Assembly: GCA_036504515.1 (NCBI GenBank) | Contig: DASXVA010000012.1 | Coordinates: forward strand, 124,001-188,000 | Reading direction: 5' to 3' | Source of the DNA: AWTP1-18 sp036504515 | GTDB taxonomy: Bacteria > Pseudomonadota > Gammaproteobacteria > Burkholderiales > Rhodocyclaceae | Length of the DNA: 64,000 bases | Part shown: one piece after another, positions 1 through 8,060 of the stretch | Layout: each line of letters starts with the position of its first letter | Position numbering within the stretch: the first letter of the stretch is position 1 | Notes under the pieces: generated by a model | What the model saw: the letters and a program-made list of their open reading frames with translations, nothing else | Told to the model about the DNA's origin: nothing | The model's database searches: none | Program-made: the position numbers and the translations under genes

Positions 1-198
1 GACATGGGGCAGGAGACCGTCAATTCCCTTGTCCGTGGTTTTGAGGCCCATGTCCCGGGCACGCTTGAGGCCTTCGGAGGTGGGATCGACGCCCACCATC
101 CAGACCGGTTCCAGCACAGGACTGCGTTTAAGTTTGTATAAGAGGTCGGTGCCGATGTTGCCGGGACCGATCAGGGCACAGCGAATTTTTTTGGTCAT
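1..198 (-). CDS. dmpF: Acetaldehyde dehydrogenase (acylating), partial N-terminus
   Basis: Only the first 66 codons are inside the window; the gene continues past position 1. The family oxidises acetaldehyde from the meta-cleavage aldolase to acetyl-CoA, working as a channelled complex with 4-hydroxy-2-oxovalerate aldolase. The visible N-terminus has the Rossmann nucleotide-binding stretch GPGNIGT at residues 11-17 followed by DLLYKLKRS and the VGVDPTSEGL segment typical of DmpF/MhpF. The ATG at 196-198 is preceded by a GGGAG-type ribosome site. It is the last visible gene of the minus-strand ring-cleavage operon; dmpG and the remaining genes presumably lie beyond the left edge. Recognition is from remembered family sequence; the fragment is short but distinctive. 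Confidence 0.9.
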   Translation of the reverse strand, partial: MTKKIRCALIGPGNIGTDLLYKLKRSPVLEPVWMVGVDPTSEGLKRARDMGLKTTDKGIDGLLPHV

Positions 199-216
199 TC
201 TTGACTCCCAGAGGGG

Positions 217-1011
217 TTATGCAATTGATCTGACAATGCCGCCCTCGGCGCGCAAGGCGGCACCGTTGGTGGCCGCAGCCAAAGGGCTGCAGATATAGGC
301 GACCAGGCTGGCAACTTCTGCTGGATCGATGAACCGTTTGAGCAGGGAACTGGGCCGGGCAAAGGCGAAGAAATCCTTTTCCGCCAGCTCCAGGGAAGCG
401 CCCTGCTCCTTCGCCAGCTTGGCAAAGAACTCGCCGACGCCTTCGGTCCGGGTCGGACCGGGCAGCACGGCATTGACGGTGACGGCAGTGCCCACCGTGG
501 TCTCGGCGATCCCGCGGGTGACGGCCAGTTGAGCGGCCTTGGTCATTCCGTAATGAACCATCTCGGCGGGGATGTTGATGCCGGACTCGCTGGAGATGAA
601 GACGATGCGGCCCCAATTGCGAGCCTTCATCCCTTGCACGTAATGGCGGGACAGACGCACACCGCTCATGACATTGACTTCGGTCATGTGCTGCCACTCG
701 TCATCGCTGATTTCCTCGAAGGGACGAGGATCAAAAATGCCGACGTTGTTCACCAGAATGTCGAGGTCAGGAAACTCCCTCGTCACCTGACTGCAACCGG
801 CGGCAGTCCCCAAATCGGCAGCGATAGTGCCCAGTACGGCTCCGGGTACCTGCTTGCGCAGGCGTTCGCAGGCGACATCAAGCCGCGACTGGCTACGACC
901 GCTGAGAATGACGTGAGCACCCTCTTTGGCCAAAGCCGTGGCAATGGCGAACCCTATACCGGCTGTAGAGCCGGTAACCAGGGCCTGTTTATCCTTGAGT
1001 TGGAGATCCAT
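217..1011 (-). CDS. Short-chain dehydrogenase/reductase in the meta-cleavage operon
   Basis: 264-residue classical SDR. The cofactor motif TGSTAGIG is at residues 13-20, the NNVG motif at 88-91, and the active-site S-Y-K triad at about S141, Y154 and K158 (YGMTK). It lies between dmpE and dmpF with 18 bp to dmpF, so it is almost certainly co-transcribed. An SDR at this place is not one of the core dmp enzymes. It may oxidise or reduce an aromatic side chain or a ring-cleavage intermediate, but the substrate cannot be read from the sequence. SDR membership is certain; the pathway role is inference from position only. Confidence 0.85.
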   Translation of the reverse strand: MDLQLKDKQALVTGSTAGIGFAIATALAKEGAHVILSGRSQSRLDVACERLRKQVPGAVLGTIAADLGTAAGCSQVTREFPDLDILVNNVGIFDPRPFEEISDDEWQHMTEVNVMSGVRLSRHYVQGMKARNWGRIVFISSESGINIPAEMVHYGMTKAAQLAVTRGIAETTVGTAVTVNAVLPGPTRTEGVGEFFAKLAKEQGASLELAEKDFFAFARPSSLLKRFIDPAEVASLVAYICSPLAAATNGAALRAEGGIVRSIA

Positions 1012-1020
1012 GGCTGCGGT

Positions 1021-1803
1021 TTAGTAGAAACGTACCGAACAGCCGCCGATGCCACCGATGGTGACCCGCAGGCTGTCGCCGGCCTGGACCGGGATCAGGG
1101 CGGCCAGGGAACCGGACAGCACTACTTCACCGGCTTTGAGAGGAATACCCAGACGGCCCAGGGTATTGGCCAGCCAGACCATGGCATTGACCGGAGAGCC
1201 GAGGGATGCGGCACCGGCGCCGGTGCCGACGATCTCACCGTTCTTTTCGAGGATCATGCCGCAGGTGGAAAGGTCCACGCTGCGCGGGTCCACAAGGCGA
1301 TCGCCGAGGACGAAGACACCGCAGGAAGCGTTGTCGGCCACAGTGTCCTGGATCTTGATCTTCCAGTCACGGATGCGGGAGTCGACGATCTCGAAGCAGG
1401 CCATGACGCCTTCCGTCGCAGCCAGGATGTCGGCAGCCGTGAGGCCGGGGCCCATCACGTCCTTCTTCATGACGAAGGCGATCTCCCCTTCGGCCCGGGG
1501 CTGGATCAAGGTCTTGCTGTCGATGGACTCGCCTTCGTTGTAGATCATGCCGTCCAGCATGTAGCCGAAGTCGGGCTGGCCGACGCCGAGCATGTTCATC
1601 ACCGCTTTGGCGGTAACACCGATTTTCTTGCCGATGATCTTTTCGCCCTTTTCCAGGCGACGGGAAATCATGCGCTGCTGGATGTGATAAGCGTCTTCCA
1701 CCGTGATGTCGGGATGACGGGAAGTCAAGGGATCGATAACGACCCGCGTAATGAGTGCGTTGTAAAGCTCGTCGCCCAGTTGATTGATGAGGTTCTTGTC
1801 CAT
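1021..1803 (-). CDS. dmpE: 2-oxopent-4-enoate (2-hydroxypenta-2,4-dienoate) hydratase
   Basis: 260 residues, the usual length for DmpE (about 261). The family hydrates 2-hydroxypent-2,4-dienoate to 4-hydroxy-2-oxovalerate in the lower meta-cleavage pathway. Diagnostic stretches are KIIGKKIGVTAKAV near residue 55, QPDFGYMLDGM near 76, LIQPRAEGEIAFV near 99, and the RDWKIKIQDTVADNASCG block near 145, which closely matches remembered DmpE. It could be confused with the paralogous 4-oxalocrotonate decarboxylase DmpH, but the N-terminus MDKNLINQLGDELY and neighbouring dmpD favour DmpE. It is 3 bp downstream of dmpD and 9 bp upstream of the SDR, consistent with one transcript. Confidence 0.92.
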   Translation of the reverse strand: MDKNLINQLGDELYNALITRVVIDPLTSRHPDITVEDAYHIQQRMISRRLEKGEKIIGKKIGVTAKAVMNMLGVGQPDFGYMLDGMIYNEGESIDSKTLIQPRAEGEIAFVMKKDVMGPGLTAADILAATEGVMACFEIVDSRIRDWKIKIQDTVADNASCGVFVLGDRLVDPRSVDLSTCGMILEKNGEIVGTGAGAASLGSPVNAMVWLANTLGRLGIPLKAGEVVLSGSLAALIPVQAGDSLRVTIGGIGGCSVRFY

Positions 1804-1806
1804 GAT

Positions 1807-2649
1807 TTATGTACGCTCGGGTTCGGTAAGGAAATTCCCCACCAGTTGTGAAAAACGAGCTGCATGCTCGATCTGTGTCCAGTGACCGCATTGGCCAAAG
1901 ACATGGAGTTGGGAGCGCAGGATCAACTGCGACAGCAACAGGGAATTAACGAGGGGAATTACCCGGTCTTCGCGGCCATGAATAATCAGGGTCTCGTGGC
2001 CAATCGCCTTGATGTCTTCTTCTCGGCTGACCATGGCGTCCACCCAGCGCTGACGCGGTGCAGGAAACATGGCGGCAAAGGATTCCTGGAACCCCGGCCG
2101 GATACTGGCTTCATAGCGCAGGCGGGCCAGGTCGTCGCTGACAAGATTGCGGTCGTAGGCGAACCAGTCCAGCAGCTTGCGCATGTTGTCGATGGATGGG
2201 GTGTAGCCCCAGGCAGCATCAAGGCCCGGCGTCAATTCGAAAGGAACGCCGACGGCGCCCATCAAGACGAGACGACGTACCCGCTGCGGGTGACGAATCG
2301 CCAAAGCCAAGGCCAGGGCACCTCCGAAGGAGTTGCCCACCAGATCGGCCTGGCCGATTTCGAGGGCATCGAGCAAACCCACGGCCTGCTCTACCCAGGC
2401 ATCCATGCCATAGTCAAAACCGTCAGGCCGTTCGCTGAAACCGAAACCCACCATGTCCGGTGCAATCACCCGACAGCGTTTCGCCAGCTCGGGGATGACC
2501 AAGCGCCAGTTGGCCCAGGCGCTGACACCAGGGCCCGAGCCATGGATCAACAGCACGGGATGGCCGGAACCTTGGTCGTGGTAGTTGGTATCGATCCCGG
2601 CGGCACGGATACGGCTGCCAATCTCGGGATTGAGGATAGGGGCGTTCAT
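1807..2649 (-). CDS. dmpD: 2-hydroxymuconate semialdehyde hydrolase
   Basis: 280-residue alpha/beta hydrolase of the meta-cleavage hydrolase family. It hydrolyses the ring-cleavage product, giving 2-hydroxypentadienoate plus formate or a carboxylic acid, and is the branch used for substituted catechols. Visible motifs are the oxyanion segment HGSGPGVSAW at residues 36-45, the nucleophile elbow GNSFGG with Ser107, an acid in HGREDRVIP and the His in GQCGHWTQIEHA. The gene is tightly packed between dmpC (8 bp) and dmpE (3 bp). The preceding gene dmpC handles the oxidative branch, so both routes for semialdehydes are present. Confidence 0.92.
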   Translation of the reverse strand: MNAPILNPEIGSRIRAAGIDTNYHDQGSGHPVLLIHGSGPGVSAWANWRLVIPELAKRCRVIAPDMVGFGFSERPDGFDYGMDAWVEQAVGLLDALEIGQADLVGNSFGGALALALAIRHPQRVRRLVLMGAVGVPFELTPGLDAAWGYTPSIDNMRKLLDWFAYDRNLVSDDLARLRYEASIRPGFQESFAAMFPAPRQRWVDAMVSREEDIKAIGHETLIIHGREDRVIPLVNSLLLSQLILRSQLHVFGQCGHWTQIEHAARFSQLVGNFLTEPERT

Positions 2650-2657
2650 GGCCGTGC

Positions 2658-4112
2658 TCAGAGCTTGATGCAGACGTTCTTGAGTTCGGTGTAGAACTCA
2701 AGGGAATGGACGCCACCCTCGCGGCCTATACCGGATTGCTTGGCGCCACCGAAGGGAGTGCGCAAGTCCCGCAGGAACCAGCTATTCACCCAGGCGATGC
2801 CCACTTCCATTTTCTGCGCAACGCGATGGGCGCGGGACAGGTTGCTGGTCCAGATGGCGGTTGCCAGGCCGTATTCGTTGGCATTAGCTCGTTGCAGTAC
2901 TTCCTCTTCAGTATCGAAAGGAGCAACGTGGCAGCAGGGGCCAAAGATTTCTTCCACCATGACAGCGGCGGTATCGGGCAGGCCGGTCCAGATGGTGGGC
3001 TGAACCCAACAACCGTCCTTCAGTTCGCCGGGCATGGCAGGTACGCCGCCGCCGGTCACCACAGTTGCGCCCTCATCTACCGCTTTCTTGTAATAGGAGA
3101 GCACCTTGTTTTGGTGTTCCTTGCTGATCAGCGGACCGAGCCCCGTGTCTTTATCTTCGGGAACGCCAATCTTCAATTTTTCGGCACCGGTCTTCAAAGC
3201 GGCCACGAACTTGTCAAAAATGGGACGCTGCACATAGACCCGTTCGGTACCGAGACAGACCTGGCCGCAATTGGCAAAAGCAGAACGCAAGGTGCCTTCG
3301 ATAGCGGCATCGAAATCGCAATCATCAAAGACGATGGCGGCATTCTTGCCCCCCATTTCAAGGGAAACAGGACGGGCACCGGTAGCAGCGGCCTTCATGA
3401 TTACGGCGCCGGTTCGGGTTTCGCCGGTGAAGGTCAGGGCATCGACCTTGGGATGGGTGGTCAGATATTCACCGGCGGAGTCGGGGCCAAAGCCGTGCAC
3501 CACGTTGTAGACGCCCTTGGGAATGCCGACCTTGTTCATCACTTCGCCGAGCAGGGTCGCAGTACGCGGGGTTTCTTCCGAAGGCTTGACCACCACCGTG
3601 TTGCCACAGGCCAGGGCCGGCCCGACCTTCCAGGTCATCAGCAGCAGGGGCAGGTTCCAGGGACAGACCACGCCGACCACACCGACCGGCCTGCGATAAC
3701 CGTAGTTGATGGCAGACTTGCCGTCCGGCGTTGCCATTTCAAAGAACTCGGTAGGAACATTTTTCACCACATCGGCGAAGACCTTGAAATTAGCCGCACC
3801 GCGGGGAATGTCGATATGGGAGGCGAGACTGCGGGGCTTGCCGGTATCCAGGCACTCGGCGTCGAGAAACTCGTCGAAGCGTGCATTGATTTCGTCGGCC
3901 AGGGCTTCCAGCAGCTTGACCCGCTCGGCCAGCGTCATGGAACCCCAAGGTCCCTTGAGGGCAGCTCTGGCAGCGCTAACGGCGGCATCCACTTCAGCCT
4001 TGCCGGCTTCGGCAACGCGACCGACCACAGCGTTGGTAGTTGGCGTGCGGTTATCAAACCACTTGCCGGTTGCGACAAATTCGCCGTTGATGAAATTCAG
4101 GATGTCGTTCAT
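2658..4112 (-). CDS. dmpC: 2-hydroxymuconic semialdehyde dehydrogenase
   Basis: 484-residue NAD-dependent aldehyde dehydrogenase. Catalytic Cys286 lies in NCGQVCLGTE, the general base Glu252 in LEMGGKN, and the oxyanion Asn153 in PWNLP; all key residues are present. The family oxidises 2-hydroxymuconic semialdehyde to 2-hydroxymuconate, the 4-oxalocrotonate branch of the meta pathway. The N-terminus, with NGEFVATGKWFDNRTP, and the overall length match XylG/DmpC. It lies between the DUF336 gene and dmpD on the minus strand. The assignment over generic betaine-aldehyde-type dehydrogenases rests on context plus remembered similarity. Confidence 0.93.
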   Translation of the reverse strand: MNDILNFINGEFVATGKWFDNRTPTTNAVVGRVAEAGKAEVDAAVSAARAALKGPWGSMTLAERVKLLEALADEINARFDEFLDAECLDTGKPRSLASHIDIPRGAANFKVFADVVKNVPTEFFEMATPDGKSAINYGYRRPVGVVGVVCPWNLPLLLMTWKVGPALACGNTVVVKPSEETPRTATLLGEVMNKVGIPKGVYNVVHGFGPDSAGEYLTTHPKVDALTFTGETRTGAVIMKAAATGARPVSLEMGGKNAAIVFDDCDFDAAIEGTLRSAFANCGQVCLGTERVYVQRPIFDKFVAALKTGAEKLKIGVPEDKDTGLGPLISKEHQNKVLSYYKKAVDEGATVVTGGGVPAMPGELKDGCWVQPTIWTGLPDTAAVMVEEIFGPCCHVAPFDTEEEVLQRANANEYGLATAIWTSNLSRAHRVAQKMEVGIAWVNSWFLRDLRTPFGGAKQSGIGREGGVHSLEFYTELKNVCIKL

Positions 4113-4143
4113 TGCCGTTGCAGCTCCAATTCAAAAAAACTTT

Positions 4144-4569
4144 TCATTCCAGGCCAATGGCGTTGAGCCCGGCTCTTGCACACTCTTCGTCCTGGGCTTC
4201 GGAGGCACCGGAAACGCCGATACCTCCAATCCAGTCGTCCCCAGCCCTGATCGGCAAACCGCCGCCAAACACCACCAAGCGGGGGGTCGAGGAAAAACCC
4301 AATTTCATTCCTTCATCGTGGCCGATCAACTCCATCCACTGTTTCGTGGGAAAACCGAAACTGGCCGAGGTATAGGCCTTATCAATGGCGATATCGATGG
4401 AGTGAAGGAAGGCGCCGGGCATGCGCAGAAAGGACATGAGGTTGCCACCCCGATCCACCACGGCCGCATTGATGCGCCACCCCTTCTCCTTGGCATAGTT
4501 GGCTGCCGCCTGCACCGCAGTGCAGGCAGCTTCCGACGTAATGCCCGGTATCGCTGCCTTGATTTCCAT
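4144..4569 (-). CDS. DUF336 / GlcG-HbpS family protein
   Basis: 141 residues of the GlcG/HbpS fold (old name DUF336). Typical motifs are the VVDRGGNLMSFLRMPGA segment in the middle, KAYTSASFGFPT, and GGLPIRAGDDWIGGIGVSGAS near the C-terminus. Members of this family are common accessory genes in meta-cleavage operons, and related HbpS proteins bind heme or small ligands. A precise role in catechol degradation is not established to my knowledge; protection or reactivation of the oxygenase is speculation. It lies 7 bp downstream of the first catechol dioxygenase and 31 bp upstream of dmpC, so it belongs to the operon. Confidence 0.85.
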   Translation of the reverse strand: MEIKAAIPGITSEAACTAVQAAANYAKEKGWRINAAVVDRGGNLMSFLRMPGAFLHSIDIAIDKAYTSASFGFPTKQWMELIGHDEGMKLGFSSTPRLVVFGGGLPIRAGDDWIGGIGVSGASEAQDEECARAGLNAIGLE

Positions 4570-4576
4570 GACGGCC

Positions 4577-5506
4577 TCAGGTCACGACGGACAGAAAGGC
4601 TTCGTTAAGGACACGGTCGTGATAGAAAACACCGCGCCCTACTTCGTCGATGGTCCACTTGATCGGCTGGTGATCGGGATAGGCTTGATAACCGCCACAG
4701 AAGGTCTCGAAACGATTGCCGGAGGGGTCAAAAGCGTAGATCGTGGTACCACGCGTTACGCCATGACGAGTCGGCCCCATGTCGATGGGCACCCGATTCA
4801 TGGACATCAGATCGGCAGCCCGCAACACCTTTTCCCAGCTTTCCAGCAAGAAGCTGATGTGGTGCAGCATGCCCGGCTCGGGATGGCGAACGAAGGCGAT
4901 GTCGTGGGCTTTAATGGACGTGGATAGCCAGATGGCCAGATCGGTCTTGCCGTCTTCCAGGACGACGTGTTCCACCGTGTAGAAACCCAGAACTTCATTG
5001 AACAGTTTTTCAACTTTTTCGATATCAGGCCCGTAAAGCAGGCCATGATCGAAACGGATCGGGGCAATGCCTTTTTCCGCTGCGTTATTCCAGGCCTCGG
5101 GATTCAGCAGGCCAAGACCGTTGCCGACATCGGTCTTCTCGGCATAGAGCTCAATCAGGTGACCGCTGGGTACCTGGAAGCGGACGCGCTCACCGGTTTC
5201 CAGCATTTCACCGGCAGGAATCCGTTCCGTCGGGACGCCGTAGGCGCGCAGGTCGGAATCCAGCTTTTCCAGGGCCGCCTTGTTCGCTACCTTGAAGGCG
5301 AAGAAATCGATCCCGGCCCGGTCTGCCTGACGAATCACGATACTGTTGTGATCCCGCTCATCCCAGGCCTTGAAGTACACCCGTCCGCTCTTGTCGCGCC
5401 CTGTTTCAATCAGCCCCAGGACATCGCCATAAAATTTGATTCCCTCCTCCAGATCAAGCACACGAATTTGTGCATGACCGGGGCGGATTACGCCGCTTAT
5501 TGCCAT
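4577..5506 (-). CDS. Catechol 2,3-dioxygenase, copy 1
   Basis: 309-residue extradiol dioxygenase of the XylE/DmpB superfamily, two glyoxalase-like modules. The three iron ligands of XylE are conserved: His154 (FDHGLLYG), His215 (LHHISF) and Glu267 (NRFETF). It cleaves catechols to 2-hydroxymuconic semialdehydes. An upstream in-frame ATG at 5510-5512 directly abuts GAGGAG; the ATG at 5504-5506, six bases from that ribosome site, was chosen. It is a close paralogue of the gene at 5630, with long identical blocks such as the LDSDLRAYGV and FCGGYQAYPD segments. The sequence is nearer to the group containing TbuE-like enzymes than to XylE, judging from memory. Confidence 0.95.
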   Translation of the reverse strand: MAISGVIRPGHAQIRVLDLEEGIKFYGDVLGLIETGRDKSGRVYFKAWDERDHNSIVIRQADRAGIDFFAFKVANKAALEKLDSDLRAYGVPTERIPAGEMLETGERVRFQVPSGHLIELYAEKTDVGNGLGLLNPEAWNNAAEKGIAPIRFDHGLLYGPDIEKVEKLFNEVLGFYTVEHVVLEDGKTDLAIWLSTSIKAHDIAFVRHPEPGMLHHISFLLESWEKVLRAADLMSMNRVPIDMGPTRHGVTRGTTIYAFDPSGNRFETFCGGYQAYPDHQPIKWTIDEVGRGVFYHDRVLNEAFLSVVT

Positions 5507-5544
5507 CACCATCTCCTCACGAATATTTTCTTCATCAGATGAAA

Positions 5545-5560
5545 TGCGGCAATTGCCGCA
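5545..5560. repeat. 16-bp perfect palindrome TGCGGCAATTGCCGCA
   Basis: The palindrome sits in the 123-bp gap between the two dioxygenase genes. Transcribed, it could form a short hairpin; as DNA it could be a dimer-binding site. The same CGGCAA/TTGCCG core recurs at 23947-23982 and in an array at 44345-44382. Confidence 0.6.
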
Positions 5561-5629
5561 CCTCTTGTCATGTCGACGACTTGGGCCGTCTTGTTATTTG
5601 CTTGATGCATCTCTGATGGGATTTTTTTC

Positions 5630-6559
5630 TCAGGTCACAACGGAGAGAAATGCTTCGTTCAGTTTTCTGTCGTGATAAAAAATTGCCGGCCCAACTTGAT
5701 CCATCGTCCAGGTGATGGGATGACCATCGGGATAGGCTTGATAGCCGCCACAGAAGGTTTCAAACCGATTGCCGGAAGGATCAAAGGCGTAGATCGTCGA
5801 GCCACGGGTGATACCGTGACGAGTGGGCCCCATGTCGATAGGGACCCGACTCATGGACAACAGGTCGGCAGCACGCAAGACTTTTTCCCAGCTATCAAGC
5901 AAAAAGCTGATGTGATGCAGACGTCCCGGTTCCGGATGGCGAACGAAAGCGATGTCGTGGGCCTTGATGGAAGTGGACAACCAAATGGCGAGATCGGTTT
6001 TGCCATCCTCCAGCACCACGTGCTCCACCAGATAGAAACCCAACACATCTTCAAAGATGCGCTGCACTTTCTCGATGTCGGGGCCATAGAGCAGGCAGTG
6101 GTCCATCCGGATCGGTGCGACACCCCGCTCTGCTTCTGGCGTCCAGGCTTCCGGATTTACATAGGGCATGCCGTTGCCCACATCGGTTTTCTCGGCATAC
6201 AGTTCGATCAAGTGACCGCTCGGGATCTCGAACCGGACACGTTCGCCGGTTTCCAGCATTTCACCGGCAGGAACTCGTTCCGTATTGACGCCATAGGCCC
6301 GCAGATCGGAATCCAGTTTTTCCAGCGTTCCCGGATTCGCCACCTTGAAAGCGAAGTGATCAATCCCGGCACGATCCGATTGACGCAGGACGACGCTGTT
6401 GTGATCCCGTTCATCCCAAGCCTTGAAGTACACACGCCCCTGCTTGTCGCGACCGGTCTCCTGCAGACCCAGGACCGTGCCATAGTGATGGACACCTTCC
6501 TCCAGATCCAGCACACGCAATTGCACATGACCTGGACGCAATACACCGTTCATTCCCAT
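5630..6559 (-). CDS. Catechol 2,3-dioxygenase, copy 2
   Basis: 309 residues, same length and alignment as copy 1. Iron ligands are His154 (MDHCLLYG), His215 (LHHISF) and Glu267 (NRFETF). The start ATG at 6557-6559 has a strong AGGAGG site seven bases upstream. It is the promoter-proximal gene of the ring-cleavage operon. The two copies differ mostly in the N-terminal 60 residues and in the 125-150 linker, suggesting an old duplication kept for different catechol preferences or for inactivation resistance; this is inference. Which copy is the main dmpB equivalent cannot be decided from sequence alone. Confidence 0.95.
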   Translation of the reverse strand: MGMNGVLRPGHVQLRVLDLEEGVHHYGTVLGLQETGRDKQGRVYFKAWDERDHNSVVLRQSDRAGIDHFAFKVANPGTLEKLDSDLRAYGVNTERVPAGEMLETGERVRFEIPSGHLIELYAEKTDVGNGMPYVNPEAWTPEAERGVAPIRMDHCLLYGPDIEKVQRIFEDVLGFYLVEHVVLEDGKTDLAIWLSTSIKAHDIAFVRHPEPGRLHHISFLLDSWEKVLRAADLLSMSRVPIDMGPTRHGITRGSTIYAFDPSGNRFETFCGGYQAYPDGHPITWTMDQVGPAIFYHDRKLNEAFLSVVT

Positions 6560-6757
6560 TACATCTCCTCCTGCCTTTATCGGCTCTATTGGGTATTCGG
6601 GAAATCAAATTTCCGTTCAATTTCCCTGATCGTCGGCGTCTTCAGCGCCGCTCATTTCTTTTAGTGACTGACTGCTATTTGTTGCCAGTTATGACCTGTT
6701 GTCTGAATCATAGAAATGGCCCTCCATACCGTCCAATACTTTATTTTGGTAATATTG

Positions 6758-6772
6758 ATACCGATAAGGTAT
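6758..6772. promoter_or_regulatory. ATAC-N7-GTAT LysR-type binding site
   Basis: Reads ATAC-CGATAAG-GTAT inside a GATACC/GGTATC inverted repeat. ATAC-N7-GTAT is the known core for BenM/CatM/CatR-type regulators. It lies in the 289-bp gap between the divergent LysR gene (84 bp away) and the second dioxygenase (about 200 bp away). The rest of this gap (6560-6848) shows no gene. Confidence 0.65.
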
Positions 6773-6848
6773 CGGCATCACCCAGCGTCCAAACCACAAA
6801 AAACGCGTCCGTATCGCTGTCGAAAACAATCCATAAAAGAGAAAATCC

Positions 6849-7766
6849 ATGGAAGTCAGACAACTGAAATACTTTCTTGCCGTTGCTGAAGAACTGAACC
6901 TCGGCCGGGCGGCAAACCGCCTCCATATCAGCCAACCGCCCCTCACCCGCCAGATCCAGCAACTCGAAGAAGAACTCGGCGTCCAGTTGTTTTTACGCAC
7001 GCCCAAAGGCGTCGAACTGACCGAAGCCGGTTTCCTTTTTCATGAAGACGCCGCCAACATCCTTACCCTCATGCAACAGGCCTCGGAACGAACCCAACTG
7101 GCAGGAAAGGGGCATTTGGGAAGAATTGACGTTGGCATCTTCGGTTCCGCCATGCTCAACGTGATTCCACGCTTGCTGCTGACCTTTCGCCGCCTCTATC
7201 CCGATGTTGTGATGTCCCTGCACAGCCTTAACAAAACCCAGCAAATTGAAGCCCTGAGAGAAAAGCGCCTGACCATCGGTTTCAACCGCATCATTCCCGA
7301 AACCAGCGACATGAAAATCGAACAGGTACTGGTCGAAAGAATTCTGGTTGCCATCAATCGAAGCCACGAACTCTCCCATCTGAATGAAATCCCCATTGCG
7401 GAAATTGCCAATCAACCCTTGATCATTTATCCGAACCTGTCTCGTCCGAACTTTGCCGACGACATCATTTCCTTATGCCTGACAGAAGGTTTTCAACCGA
7501 ACATCGTTCAAGAAGTGGAAGATGTCGTGACTGCAGTGGCGCTGGTTTCAAGCGGATTTGGACTCGCCATGGTTCCCGAGTCGGGAGCCAACCTGAAGCT
7601 GCCCGATGTGGTCTATCTGCCGCTGAAAAAAACACCAACACCTTCCATCGACCTTTCCTGCATCTATCGCAAGGATGACCAATCGCCGATCCTTCACGCG
7701 TTCCTGGAAATCATCCGTTCCTATCGGGACACAAACGTCTCTATCGACACACGTTCTTCTTCATAA
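6849..7766 (+). CDS. LysR-family regulator of the catechol-cleavage operon
   Basis: 305 residues. The N-terminal winged helix-turn-helix, residues 1-60, has the classic MEVRQLKYFLAVAEELN start and the recognition stretch AANRLHISQPPLTRQIQQLEEELG. The remainder is a two-lobed periplasmic-binding-like effector domain. The sequence resembles the BenM/CatM/CbnR branch, whose members respond to muconate or benzoate, but no ligand can be deduced. It is divergent from the dioxygenase operon with an ATAC-N7-GTAT site between them, so it probably controls ring cleavage independently of the DmpR-type activator. Its 3' end overlaps the ferredoxin gene on the other strand by 26 bp. Confidence 0.9.
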   Translation: MEVRQLKYFLAVAEELNLGRAANRLHISQPPLTRQIQQLEEELGVQLFLRTPKGVELTEAGFLFHEDAANILTLMQQASERTQLAGKGHLGRIDVGIFGSAMLNVIPRLLLTFRRLYPDVVMSLHSLNKTQQIEALREKRLTIGFNRIIPETSDMKIEQVLVERILVAINRSHELSHLNEIPIAEIANQPLIIYPNLSRPNFADDIISLCLTEGFQPNIVQEVEDVVTAVALVSSGFGLAMVPESGANLKLPDVVYLPLKKTPTPSIDLSCIYRKDDQSPILHAFLEIIRSYRDTNVSIDTRSSS

Positions 7767-8049
7767 GCCCAAGTACCGAAATTTTCAGATCGCTTTCAGG
7801 CCGGATACGACAGGCAAGAACACAACCGGAAGACTCGTCCTGCTCGCTGACATGCTGTCGGCTCATGACGCCCTTCTTCACGCTGCCTGAATCGACATGA
7901 ACCTTGCAGACGCCGCAACCACCGCCTCGACAGCCGACGGGAATGCCTTTTTTGCATAGCCGCTCCATCCCCGCCAGCACGGTCTCCTCATCTGAACAGG
8001 GATAACTTTCACCCGTCTCGGCAATCGTGACCTTGTAGCGATTAGCCAT
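7741..8049 (-). CDS. dmpQ: XylT/DmpQ-type [2Fe-2S] ferredoxin
   Basis: 102 residues, plant-type ferredoxin fold. The cluster ligands lie in GCRGGGCGVCKV plus a C-terminal CVLACR. In TOL and dmp systems this ferredoxin re-reduces the active-site iron of catechol 2,3-dioxygenase after inactivation by substituted catechols. Start chosen at the ATG 8047-8049 with GGGAGG just upstream rather than the in-frame TTG at 8062-8064. It is the last gene of the phenol hydroxylase operon, 11 bp after dmpP. Here it is separated from the dioxygenases by a convergent LysR gene, so its protector role would have to work across two operons. Confidence 0.9.
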   Translation of the reverse strand: MANRYKVTIAETGESYPCSDEETVLAGMERLCKKGIPVGCRGGGCGVCKVHVDSGSVKKGVMSRQHVSEQDESSGCVLACRIRPESDLKISVLGLMKKNVCR

Positions 8050-8060
8050 GGCGCCTCCCG

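Noticed and set aside
529..1851. 440-codon plus-strand frame opposite the SDR and dmpE
   Set aside because: Overlaps two well supported minus-strand genes completely; no ribosome site or motif.
2706..4166. Long plus-strand open frame opposite dmpC (486 codons)
   Set aside because: Antisense to a clear aldehyde dehydrogenase with all catalytic residues. The frame is kept open by high GC codon use and has no family pattern.
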